From Halomonas denitrificans (GTDB lineage Bacteria; Pseudomonadota; Gammaproteobacteria; Xanthomonadales; Wenzhouxiangellaceae): a stretch of 64,000 nucleotides of DNA. This document shows positions 51,003 through 58,774 of the stretch, in pieces. The first letter of the stretch is position 1. Each line of letters starts with the position of its first letter. The notes under the pieces are model-generated. The model worked only from the letters and a program-made list of their open reading frames with translations. It did no database searches and had not been told where the DNA came from. Position numbers and translations under genes: made by a program. Where the stretch lies: assembly GCA_019800895.1 (NCBI GenBank), contig JAHVKF010000003.1, positions 496,001 through 560,000 of the forward strand, in the 5' to 3' direction.

Positions 51003-51133
51003 TGGCGGTCCGGAAACCACGGACGCCGGCGGGGAGTGTGCAAGATTACCGAGGGCCCTAGGTACGACCCGCGAACACCTAACTTATGTTGCTGCAACAC
51101 ATTGAACTCGATGACATTCAGGAGTTGGTTCTC
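51003..51133 (+). promoter_or_regulatory. Long structured 5' leader of the dockerin operon
   Basis: The 382-base gap after the amidinohydrolase gene has no gene. In the leader, GGCGGTCCG and CGGACGCC (about 51003-51032) form a hairpin with one bulge, and TGTTGCTGCAACA (51087-51099) is a perfect palindrome about a central T. CAGGAG at 51119 serves the start. It matches no riboswitch class I can recognise; the GEMM GGGACGCAAAGCC core is absent. Confidence 0.4.
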
Positions 51134-51961
51134 ATGAGAAACGCTATTTCGAATTCCATCCTCGGACGGACGGCCGCCGCAGGCGCGTTGCTGCTGGGTG
51201 CAGCATTCGCCGGCCAGGCCGCCATGGCTTGCACGCTCAACAACTGGAGCGCCAACTCCGGCGCCGTCGCTGCGGGCGATCCGCAGGCGAACAGCATTGC
51301 GCGCTACGCCGGCCTCTGCGGCATGGAAGCCACCGGTGCCGGCTACGTCCAGGACAACAACCCGGGCGGCATCGACCGGATCGTCGCGCGCTTCTACGTG
51401 CTCGCCGACAATTCCGCGACCGCCAACGTCTACCAGGGCTTCGGCGACACCGCAGGCGGCAGCCAGCGCTTCGACGTCAGCGTCGATGCCAGCGGCAACA
51501 TCACCCTGACCGACACGCTGACCGGCCAGAGCGTCAGCCAGGCCGGCGTTTCGGGCAACTGGAACTCGGTCGAGATCGACTGGGCACAGGGCGCCGGCAA
51601 CGGCGTGATTTCCCTTTCGGTCAACGGCCAGGCCGCGGTCGAGAACACCACGCTGAGCAACGTCGGCACGCAGCTGCAGTCGGTTCGCCTCGGCAACATC
51701 AACGGCGCCGCCGGCACCCTGGGCTTCGACGCGTACGAGTCGCGCCGCAGCACGGCGGTCGGTCGGGTCTGCAACTGCAATGCAAACGGTAGCGCCGACG
51801 ACTCGGTCAACGTTCAGGACGTCATCGTCCTGGTCAACGAGGCGGGTGGTGCTGCGCTGTCCACCGGAACGCCGGACTGCAACGAAGACGGCAACATCAA
51901 CATCCAGGACATCGTTCAGACCGTGAACATCGCCGGCACCACCGGCGCCTGCCTGCTGTAA
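51134..51961 (+). CDS. Secreted lectin-like protein with C-terminal dockerin-like domain
   Basis: A 275-residue protein; signal peptide to ~35 (QAAMA). Residues ~40-205 look like a concanavalin-type beta sandwich (GGIDRIVARFYVLADN, WNSVEIDWAQGAGNG, SVRLGNINGAAGTLGFDAYE). Residues 213-275 are dockerin-like: two EF-hand-type calcium loops, the first degenerate (CNANGSADDSVNVQDVIV) and the second canonical (DCNEDGNINIQDIVQTV), with cysteines that could form a disulfide. Dockerins bind cohesin domains; the next two genes look like cohesin proteins. RBS CAGGAG nine bases upstream. The family assignments are by pattern, not search. Confidence 0.8.
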   Translation: MRNAISNSILGRTAAAGALLLGAAFAGQAAMACTLNNWSANSGAVAAGDPQANSIARYAGLCGMEATGAGYVQDNNPGGIDRIVARFYVLADNSATANVYQGFGDTAGGSQRFDVSVDASGNITLTDTLTGQSVSQAGVSGNWNSVEIDWAQGAGNGVISLSVNGQAAVENTTLSNVGTQLQSVRLGNINGAAGTLGFDAYESRRSTAVGRVCNCNANGSADDSVNVQDVIVLVNEAGGAALSTGTPDCNEDGNINIQDIVQTVNIAGTTGACLL

Positions 51962-51987
51962 ACCGAATTTTTGAGGAGTTGACCATC

Positions 51988-52461
51988 ATGTCGATCAATC
52001 GTGGAATTCTGGCTGCAGCAGCAGCCGTGACGCTGGCCGCAGGCGCGGCCATTGCAAGCGACAACGAAGCCTCGTCGGCGGATCTGTGGATCCAGAAGTC
52101 CGGCAACGGCTTCACCGTGGAGTACGTGTCGGACGGCCGGGTCGCAGGCCTGCAGTTCGACGTCAAGGGGATCAAGGTGGTCGACGGCCAGTTCGACTGC
52201 GGCACCAGCGTGGCCGAATCGCACACCGCCAGCTGCTCCATCAACTCGGACGGCAACCTCCGGGTCATCGTGTTCTCGATGACCAACGAGGTCCTGCCCG
52301 ACGGCACGATGGTGACGATTGCGCCGCCTTCGCGCGACAACACGTCGCGGATGCAGGCGCGCCAGCTGGCGGCCGCCAGCGAGGCCGAATCGGTCGCGCT
52401 GGACGGCGTGCTCTTCGCCGATGCGCAGGGCGCGGACGTCACGCCCGACCACCTCCAATAA
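51988..52461 (+). CDS. Small secreted cohesin-like protein
   Basis: A 157-residue protein with a signal peptide (cleavage near AIASD, ~25). The mature part carries VAGLQFDVKGIKVVDGQFDC and then a cysteine pair, followed by LRVIVFSMTNEVLPDGTMVTI, an order of beta strands recalling the GFQFDITYDP and later strands of cohesin-type domains; it also fits the cohesin-like start of the next gene. C-terminal ~40 residues are Ala/Ser-rich. The ATG at 51988 has GAGGAG nine bases upstream. It is 26 bases after the dockerin-like gene, so cotranscribed. A role as dockerin-binding partner is inference. Confidence 0.7.
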   Translation: MSINRGILAAAAAVTLAAGAAIASDNEASSADLWIQKSGNGFTVEYVSDGRVAGLQFDVKGIKVVDGQFDCGTSVAESHTASCSINSDGNLRVIVFSMTNEVLPDGTMVTIAPPSRDNTSRMQARQLAAASEAESVALDGVLFADAQGADVTPDHLQ

Positions 52462-52498
52462 CTAGACAACCGATCTCAATCCAGGAGTGAGACTAGCC

Positions 52499-54451
52499 AT
52501 GTACTTCAAGAAACTTCTTCCGGCGAGCATCGCCGGGGCCGCTCTGCTGGCCTCGGCAGGCGCGTTTGCCGATATCGACATCACTGTCAACAGTGCTTCG
52601 GGTTCTGTCGGCAGCACCGTGGTCATCACCTATGACTACAGCGCGCTGGATGCCGACGACGTCGGTGGGTTCCAGTTCGACATCACCTACGACCCGTCGT
52701 CGCTCACGCCGACGGATATCTCCAACTGCGGCAACAACCGACCGGGCACGCACAATGCATCGTGCACCGAGCCGGGCGGCGCCGGGAACGGGACCATCCG
52801 CACGCTGATCGCGGACTTCACCCCGCCGACCGACGAAATCACGCCGTTCAATATCGCGTCGTTCGGCCAGTTCACGTTCCAGATCGACCAGCCGGGCACC
52901 CACACGCTGACCTTCACCAATGCCGTGGGTTCGGATACCGCCGGTGGGAACGTCAACATGACCGGCAACAACGCCACGATCACCGGCTCGATCACCGGCG
53001 CGGCCGGGTACTCGTCGACCCCGGCTTCGGGCGCGACCATCGACCTCGGGCCGACCCCGGTCGGCACAACGGTCGGCGGCATCGGTGCGGTGACCGTGAG
53101 CGAAATCGGTGACCAGCAGCTCGACGTGACCGGGTTCCCGAGCAGCAACGCAGACATCGCGGTGACCACCGCGCCGTTCAGCATTCCGGACGGCGGTGCG
53201 TCGGTCGGTGTCGACATCGAGTGCACGCCCTCGACCCGCGGCAACATCATGGGCAACGTCGAGTTCACCAACAACTCGGTGAACCAGCCGAACGCGAACT
53301 ACGATGTGCAGTGCCAGGGCGAGTCGCCGAACGTGGCCGTTTCGACCACGACGATCAACCTGACCGGGGTGATCGGCGGCACGAACCCGTCGGGCTCGTT
53401 CGACATTACCAACGCGGACGACGGCTTCACCAATGCCGCCACCAACGCGACGCTGACCGACGGCGGCGCAAGCACGCCGGACATCATCATCACCGACGGT
53501 CTGAACGACGCCACCATCCAGGTCGACGAGACCGACTCGGTGACCGTGGAGTGCGATACGACCACGGCGGGCATGTCGTCCGAGAACATTACCCTGACCT
53601 TCGACGACCCGAACGAAGCCGGCGGCACTGGCACGCGCACGGTCACCGTCAACTGCGACATCGCCAACGCGGTTCCGTCCTTCGCCGGTACCCCGGCGTC
53701 CCCGGGCCCCCTGAACTTCGGCACGGTGACCAACGGCACCACCTCGGCGCCGATCGGTATCGACGTGGCCAACGACGGCGTCGGCCCGAGCCCGGCGTCC
53801 GACCTGCTGCTGTCGAGCGTGACCGTCAGCGATCCGCAGTTCGCGGCCGTCATCAATGACCCGGGTCCGTTCCAGGTCGGCGATCCGGCCACGGCCGACG
53901 CGGTCGAGGTGACCTGTACGCCGGACGCCGGCACCACCGGTTCCTTCACCGGCACGCTGACGATCAACCACAACGGTGACGACGATCCGACCACGTACAA
54001 CCTCGAGTGCGCCGGTCAGACCGACGCCACGTTCTCGTCGACCCCGCCGGACGGCGGCACCCTGAACCTCGGCATCGTTCCGCCGGTGACGATGACGCCC
54101 CCGGGCGACATCACGTTCTCCAATGGTGGTTCGGTCGACAGCTACGACGTGGACTGCACCGTGACCGATCCGGACGGCGTGTTCACCTTCTCGCCGGATC
54201 CGATCAGCTTCACGGTCGCACCGGGCGGTTCGCAGTCCGCGACGTTCCAGTGCACCCCGGCCGCACCGCAGATCTACCAGGCCGACGTGGCCTGCACGGT
54301 GACCGGCGCGGACGTGGCATCGGCCAACTACACCGTGACCTGCGCCGGCCAGCCGCTCGTGGTTCCGACCATGAACCGCTGGGGCCTGATCCTGATGGCA
54401 CTGGTGCTTCTCGCCCTGGGCGGGTTCGCCGGTCGCCGGATGATGGCGTAA
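52499..54451 (+). CDS. Cohesin-like, repeat-rich surface protein with IPTL-CTERM signal
   Basis: A 650-residue exported protein; signal peptide to ~25 (AGAFAD). Residues ~26-165 form a cohesin-like domain (VGSTVVITYDYSALDAD, GGFQFDITYDPSSLTP). Four Cys-poor Ig-like repeats of ASH/choice-of-anchor type follow (~170-275, ~280-390, ~391-505, ~506-615), each with strands such as LNFGTVTNGTTSAP and ending in a VxCxG-like edge. It ends with VPTMNRWG, a hydrophobic helix and GRRMMA (622-650), the IPTL-CTERM signal that in other bacteria is processed by exosortase XrtH. Low in Lys, rich in Thr, Asp and Gly. Probably cell-surface displayed; last gene before a strong terminator. Confidence 0.85.
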   Translation: MYFKKLLPASIAGAALLASAGAFADIDITVNSASGSVGSTVVITYDYSALDADDVGGFQFDITYDPSSLTPTDISNCGNNRPGTHNASCTEPGGAGNGTIRTLIADFTPPTDEITPFNIASFGQFTFQIDQPGTHTLTFTNAVGSDTAGGNVNMTGNNATITGSITGAAGYSSTPASGATIDLGPTPVGTTVGGIGAVTVSEIGDQQLDVTGFPSSNADIAVTTAPFSIPDGGASVGVDIECTPSTRGNIMGNVEFTNNSVNQPNANYDVQCQGESPNVAVSTTTINLTGVIGGTNPSGSFDITNADDGFTNAATNATLTDGGASTPDIIITDGLNDATIQVDETDSVTVECDTTTAGMSSENITLTFDDPNEAGGTGTRTVTVNCDIANAVPSFAGTPASPGPLNFGTVTNGTTSAPIGIDVANDGVGPSPASDLLLSSVTVSDPQFAAVINDPGPFQVGDPATADAVEVTCTPDAGTTGSFTGTLTINHNGDDDPTTYNLECAGQTDATFSSTPPDGGTLNLGIVPPVTMTPPGDITFSNGGSVDSYDVDCTVTDPDGVFTFSPDPISFTVAPGGSQSATFQCTPAAPQIYQADVACTVTGADVASANYTVTCAGQPLVVPTMNRWGLILMALVLLALGGFAGRRMMA

Positions 54452-54484
54452 CGCAATCGCCGGGCGCCTGACGCCCCGATTCGG

Positions 54485-54512
54485 AAAAGGCCGCCCCCGG
54501 GGCGGCCTTTTT
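54485..54512 (+). terminator. Strong intrinsic terminator
   Basis: AAAAGGCCGCCCC and GGCGGCCTTTTT: a ten-bp GC stem with a 5' A-run and 3' T-run, 34 bases after the IPTL-CTERM protein stop. Confidence 0.9.
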
Positions 54513-54598
54513 CATTTGTGGCGGCACCGACCCGGCTTGAAGTCGAGCGGTCGGCCACGCCGCGATCCGCGGTTCAGCACGGATTCAGACCGCCGGAC

Positions 54599-54604
54599 TA
54601 GAAT
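54599..54604 (+). promoter_or_regulatory. Putative -10 box of the PepSY operon, possibly leaderless
   Basis: TAGAAT ends six bases before the ATG at 54611, so transcription would begin at or next to the start codon. No clear -35 or ribosome site is seen. Confidence 0.45.
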
Positions 54605-54610
54605 GGCTGC

Positions 54611-54883
54611 ATGAATCGTCGACCCACCCGGACCGCCCGCCTTCGAACCACGCTTGCCGCGCTGCTCGTGGCTGCGTGCGCCGCGGCCTTCGTGCCGGTC
54701 GAGCCGGTGCGGGCCGACAGCCTGCGCGAGGTCGCCGAACGGGTCGCCCGCCAGAACGATGCCCGGGTGGTGTCGGCGCGAGTCGTCGAACGCAACGGTC
54801 GACGCTTCTACGAAATCCGCATCATGACCCGCGACGGGGTCGTCCGCACGATCCGGGTTCCCGCCGAGAGAGGTCGTCGATGA
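54611..54883 (+). CDS. Small secreted PepSY-like protein
   Basis: A 90-residue protein with signal peptide (Arg-rich start, cleavage near VRADS, ~36) and a single PepSY-type unit (VAERVARQNDARVVSARVVE then RRFYEIRIMTRDG). Such small PepSY proteins often precede PhoP/PhoQ-like genes in gammaproteobacteria. Its TGA overlaps the next ATG. Possible periplasmic modulator of the sensor kinase (inference). Confidence 0.85.
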   Translation: MNRRPTRTARLRTTLAALLVAACAAAFVPVEPVRADSLREVAERVARQNDARVVSARVVERNGRRFYEIRIMTRDGVVRTIRVPAERGRR

Positions 54884-55554
54884 GAGTCCTGCTGCTGGAA
54901 GACGAGACCGCCCTCCGCGAGACCCTGGCCGAGCGCCTCAAGCGCGAGGGCTTCGTGGTGGATGCCTGCGGCGAAGGCGTCGAAGGCGCCTACATGGCGC
55001 TGGAGTATCCGCTGGACCTGGCGATCGTCGACCTGGGCCTGCCGGGCCGCTCCGGCCTGGACGTGGTCAAGGAGCTCCGGCGGGCCGACAAGCGCTACCC
55101 GGTCCTGATCCTGACCGCGCGCGATCACTGGGAGGACAAGGTCGAGGCGCTGGAATCCGGCGCGGACGACTACCTGACCAAACCGTTCCGCACCGAGGAA
55201 CTGCTGGCCCGGGTCAACGCGCTGCTGCGGCGGGCCGGCGGACACGCGACCTCGGAGGTGGAGTTCGGACCCCTCAAGGTGCAGCTGAATTCGCAGAAGG
55301 TCGCGTTGAACGGCGAGCCGCTGGACCTGACCCAGTTCGAATACAAGCTGCTGGCCTACTTCGTGCTCCACCCGGACCAGGTGTTGTCGAAGCTGCAGCT
55401 GAACGAACACCTGTACGAAGACGACGCGGACCCCGAGTCCAACGTCATCGAAGTCATTCTCGGCCGGCTGCGGCGCAAGCTCGATCCGGACGGCGACTGG
55501 AAACCGATCCAGACCCTGCGCGGCCGGGGGTATCGCTTCAGTCCGGATGCCTGA
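54880..55554 (+). CDS. OmpR/PhoP-type response regulator
   Basis: A 224-residue regulator: receiver domain (1-~115; D8, phosphoacceptor D51, K in DYLTKPF) and winged-helix DNA-binding domain (~125-220, with LLAYFVLHPDQVLSKLQL and NVIEVILGRLRRKLD). Closest in wording to PhoP/QseB. It overlaps the kinase gene by eight bases and the PepSY gene by four. Responds to the sensor encoded next; regulon unknown. Confidence 0.93.
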   Translation: MRVLLLEDETALRETLAERLKREGFVVDACGEGVEGAYMALEYPLDLAIVDLGLPGRSGLDVVKELRRADKRYPVLILTARDHWEDKVEALESGADDYLTKPFRTEELLARVNALLRRAGGHATSEVEFGPLKVQLNSQKVALNGEPLDLTQFEYKLLAYFVLHPDQVLSKLQLNEHLYEDDADPESNVIEVILGRLRRKLDPDGDWKPIQTLRGRGYRFSPDA

Positions 55555-57040
55555 TTCCCGAGGTTCTCGAGTCCCGTCGATCCGCCGGCGCGGCCCGGTC
55601 CGCGAGCACGCAGGTTCCGACCCTGCCGCCGAGTCGGAGAGCTTCGGCCGGCCCGCCCCATCGCTGTTCGTCCGCCTCGCCGCCTCGGCCCTGGTCGTGC
55701 TGTTGGTGGCCCTGGGCCTGATCGGCCTGGCGATCCAGCAGGCCTACCGCGGCGCAGCGGAGCTGGCCCTGGGCGAGCGGCTGGAAGGGGCGGCCTTCCA
55801 GGTCCTGGCCGGCATGGACGTCGACGCCGAAGGACGGCTCGTCCCACCCGATAATCTCGGGGATTCGCTTCTTGCCCGGCCGGAGTCCGGCCTCTACGCC
55901 GGCATCGTCGCGAATTCGGCGTCCTGGGCGTCACCGTCGGTCCTGGGGACCTCCGTCGAGCCGCTGGCGGCCTCCGTCGAGCGAGGGACCGAGCAGCGCA
56001 TTCCGGCCGGCGAAGACGATCTGCATCGCTATCGCATCGGCCTGGGTTGGGAGCTGCCCGACGGCAGAATCGTCGATTTCGTGATCTGGGCGGCGGAGGA
56101 TCGTGCCCGCCTCGACGAGACCCTGGCCCGGTTCCGGTCGGTCCTCTGGCGCTGGCTCGTGTTGGCGGGTTTGATCCTGCTGATCGCCCTGATCGTGCTG
56201 CTGATCCAGCCCTTGATGGTGCTGCGTCGCGTCGCCGGCGAAATCGGCGATGTCGAAGCAGGGCGCTCGGACCGCCTGCGCGGCCGCTATCCGAGAGAGC
56301 TCGAGCCGCTGACGGCGAACCTGAACGCGCTGCTGGAAACCGAGCGCAGCAACGTCGAGCAATACCGTCGGGCCCTGGGCGACCTGGCCCATTCGCTGAA
56401 GACGCCGCTGGCGGTGCTGGGTACGCAACTCGACGATGATTCCGTCGACCTCGAATCGCTGCGCGAGACCGTGGAGCAGATGCGGGTGCGCGTGCGCGCC
56501 GAGCTCGACCGGGCGCTGCGGTCCGGCCGGCGAACCATGCGCGCCCTGGTCGGCGTCCGGCCGGTGCTCGAGCGCGCGGTCCGGACCCTCGGCAAGCTCT
56601 ACCGGGGCGTCGACTTCGAGCTGGACGTCGATGCCGGGCTGGCCGCCAACGTCGAGGAACGCGACCTGCTCGAACTGGTCGGCAACCTGGCCGAAAACGC
56701 GGGCAAGTACGGCTCGTCGCACGTCCGTGTGTCGGCCACGCAGGGTACGGCCAGCCTGCGTCGGCGCGGCCTGAGGATCTGCGTCGACGACGACGGGCCG
56801 GGCATGAGCGGCGAGGACTTCGAGAAGATGCTTCAGCGAGGCGTGCGCGGCGACCAGCGACGCGGCGGGCCGGTCGAAGGCCAGGGGCTGGGCCTGTCGA
56901 TCGTCGAGCGGATCGTGTCCAGCTATGATGGAAGCGTGCGGGCAGAGCGATCGCCGCTCGGCGGCCTGCGCGTGATCGTCGATCTGCCGCCCGAGGCGCG
57001 CCGCCCGCGCCCGTCCACCGCCGACGAGGAATCCGAATGA
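55547..57040 (+). CDS. PhoQ-like sensor histidine kinase
   Basis: A 497-residue membrane kinase. A polar ~45-residue start is followed by TM1 (SALVVLLVALGLIGLAI, ~48-66), a ~110-residue periplasmic domain with acidic patches, TM2 (LVLAGLILLIALIVLLI, ~200-217), HAMP-like segment, the H box LAHSLKTPLAVLG (phosphoacceptor His ~284), N box (ENAGKYGSSH) and G boxes (DDGPGMS, GLGLSIVERI). H box and layout are PhoQ-like. Its stop overlaps mazG. Signal unknown; Mg or cationic peptides are typical of the family. Confidence 0.92.
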   Translation: MPDSRGSRVPSIRRRGPVREHAGSDPAAESESFGRPAPSLFVRLAASALVVLLVALGLIGLAIQQAYRGAAELALGERLEGAAFQVLAGMDVDAEGRLVPPDNLGDSLLARPESGLYAGIVANSASWASPSVLGTSVEPLAASVERGTEQRIPAGEDDLHRYRIGLGWELPDGRIVDFVIWAAEDRARLDETLARFRSVLWRWLVLAGLILLIALIVLLIQPLMVLRRVAGEIGDVEAGRSDRLRGRYPRELEPLTANLNALLETERSNVEQYRRALGDLAHSLKTPLAVLGTQLDDDSVDLESLRETVEQMRVRVRAELDRALRSGRRTMRALVGVRPVLERAVRTLGKLYRGVDFELDVDAGLAANVEERDLLELVGNLAENAGKYGSSHVRVSATQGTASLRRRGLRICVDDDGPGMSGEDFEKMLQRGVRGDQRRGGPVEGQGLGLSIVERIVSSYDGSVRAERSPLGGLRVIVDLPPEARRPRPSTADEESE

Positions 57041-57855
57041 GCGAGACCCATCGAGCCATCGATCGCTTGCTGCAGGTCATGGACCGGCTGCGCGACCCGG
57101 ACACGGGTTGCCCCTGGGACCTGGAGCAGGACTTCCGGTCGATCGCGCCGTACACGATCGAGGAAGCCCACGAGGTGGCCGATGCGATCGAGCAGGGCGA
57201 CCCGGAACATATCCGGGAAGAACTCGGCGACCTGCTGTTCCAGGTCGTGTTCCACGCCCGGCTCGGAAAGGAGCAGGGGGTATTCGATTTCGCCGCGGTG
57301 ACCGACGGCATCGCCAAGAAGCTGATCCGGCGTCACCCGCACGTCTTCGATCGGTCGGACGACGATCCGTCTGATCACCATCGGACCGGGCTCGATTCGC
57401 AGGCCCAGACCGCGAACTGGGAGGCCATCAAGGCCGAGGAGCGGGCCTCGGCCGGCGCCACCAGCGTGCTCGACGGCGTATCGCGGGGCCTTCCGGCCCT
57501 GCGTCGCGCGGTCAAGCTGCAGAAGCGGGCCGGCCGGGTCGGTTTCGATTGGCCGGGCCCCGCCGAAGTGTTCGCCAAGATCCGCGAGGAGCTCGATGAA
57601 CTCGAGGCCGAGCTAGACGGCGCGGACCCGGATCGTCTCGAGGACGAGCTCGGCGACGTGCTGTTCGCGGTGGCCAATCTGGCGCGCAAGCTCGACGTCG
57701 ATCCCGGCAGCGCGCTTCGCCGCAGCAACCACAAGTTCGAGCGCCGATTCCGGGCGATGGAAGCCGAGGCCGAGGCCGAGGGTCGTCCGCTCGACCAGCG
57801 CGCGCTCGACGAGCAGGAACTCGTCTACCAGCGCGTCAAGGCGCGAGAAGAATGA
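57037..57855 (+). CDS. mazG: Nucleoside triphosphate pyrophosphohydrolase MazG
   Basis: A 272-residue two-domain MazG that hydrolyses dNTPs/NTPs to monophosphates. Metal-binding motif EEAHEVADAIEQ...EELGDLLFQVVFHARL is in the N-terminal domain, and a second EDELGDVLFAVANLARKL in the C-terminal one. Length near E. coli MazG (263). The ATG overlaps the kinase stop (ATGA), so it shares the operon with the two-component system. Confidence 0.95.
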   Translation: MSETHRAIDRLLQVMDRLRDPDTGCPWDLEQDFRSIAPYTIEEAHEVADAIEQGDPEHIREELGDLLFQVVFHARLGKEQGVFDFAAVTDGIAKKLIRRHPHVFDRSDDDPSDHHRTGLDSQAQTANWEAIKAEERASAGATSVLDGVSRGLPALRRAVKLQKRAGRVGFDWPGPAEVFAKIREELDELEAELDGADPDRLEDELGDVLFAVANLARKLDVDPGSALRRSNHKFERRFRAMEAEAEAEGRPLDQRALDEQELVYQRVKAREE

Positions 57856-57895
57856 CGTCGAAGCCGCCGAGGTTCATCGGGCCGGTCCGTGCTGC

Positions 57896-57901
57896 TATAA
57901 T
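57896..57901 (+). promoter_or_regulatory. -10 box of tRNA-Lys
   Basis: TATAAT 18 bases before the mature 5' end of tRNA-Lys, in a short gap after mazG; -35 is weak. Confidence 0.65.
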
Positions 57902-57919
57902 TCCGCGCTTGTTTCGGGC

Positions 57920-57995
57920 GGGCCGTTAGCTCAAGTGGTAGAGCACCGGGCTTTTAACCCGTTGGTTGAAGGTTCGAGTCCTTCACGGCCCACCA
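57920..57995 (+). tRNA. tRNA-Lys (anticodon TTT)
   Basis: 76 bases with encoded CCA. Acceptor strands GGGCCGT and ACGGCCC pair; the anticodon loop CTTTTAA reads TTT; D arm has TAGCTCAAGTGGTAGAGC and T arm GGTTCGAGTCC. Confidence 0.98.
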
Positions 57996-58045
57996 TTTTC
58001 CCGAAACCACCCCTGCCGTCTCCCCGGGAAACACCGGCCCGCCGC

Positions 58046-58711
58046 GTGCACTCATCGCAACGCGGTCCACATCTCCGCCTGGCCGAAACCGTCCGCCGGC
58101 ACCGGCACGCTTCCTGGGCGGCCCCGATCCACGCCGGCAGTCGAACCGCGTTCGAGACCTTTCTCCGCTGGCGCCAGCGCGATCGGCCGCTGGTGCTCGA
58201 TGCGGGCTGCGGAACGGCGGCCTCCACCGCGACCCTGGCGCGGCGCCATCCGGGGGCCCAGGTCGTCGGCGTCGACCGCTCGGCGCACCGCCTGTCTCGC
58301 GCGCCGTGCCCGCCCATGGCCAACGAACTCCGATTGCGTGCGCGCCTGGAAGACGTCTGGCGACTGTTGCTCGAGAGCGGCGATCGCCCGGTGCGTCATT
58401 ACCTGCTGTATCCGAACCCCTGGCCCAAGCCGGGGCACCTGAAGCGCCGCTGGCACGCCCACCCGGTCTGGCCTGTCGTGGTCGCGCTCGGCGGCACGCT
58501 TACGCTGCGAACGAACTGGGCGATCTACGCCGAGGAATGCCGGCGCACCTTGCAGCTGCACGGCCTGGCGGTTCCGCCGGTGGTATCGTTCGGCACGGAC
58601 ACGGCACTGACGCCGTTCGAGCGAAAGTACTCGCGAAGCGGGCACGACCTGTTCGACCTGACCCTTCGTCTCGATTCTCCGCGAGGAAGACACGAAGCGA
58701 ACCGCACCTGA
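58046..58711 (+). CDS. TrmB-like SAM-dependent methyltransferase
   Basis: A 221-residue class I methyltransferase: motif I VLDAGCGTAASTATL (~50-64), motif II Asp in VGVDRSAHR, and YPNPWPKPGHLKRRWHAHP (~130) in the place of the DPWPKxRHxKRR box of tRNA m7G46 methyltransferase TrmB. The Asp-to-Asn change and short length suggest a paralogue rather than the main TrmB. The first usable start after tRNA-Lys is GTG at 58046; the longer frame reads into the tRNA. RNA target uncertain. Confidence 0.8.
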   Translation: MHSSQRGPHLRLAETVRRHRHASWAAPIHAGSRTAFETFLRWRQRDRPLVLDAGCGTAASTATLARRHPGAQVVGVDRSAHRLSRAPCPPMANELRLRARLEDVWRLLLESGDRPVRHYLLYPNPWPKPGHLKRRWHAHPVWPVVVALGGTLTLRTNWAIYAEECRRTLQLHGLAVPPVVSFGTDTALTPFERKYSRSGHDLFDLTLRLDSPRGRHEANRT

Positions 58712-58774
58712 CCTGTAGCGCCGACCTGCATCCCTGATCCGTATCGCCGATCTACAACGCAAGGAGATCCGACC

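Noticed and set aside
51003-51133. Cyclic-di-GMP (GEMM) or other known riboswitch in the dockerin leader
   Set aside because: The conserved GGGACGCAAAGCC-type core is absent; I see only a hairpin and a palindrome.
57935-58045. N-terminal extension of the TrmB-like protein through tRNA-Lys
   Set aside because: It would translate the tRNA gene; GTG at 58046 is the first start after the tRNA.
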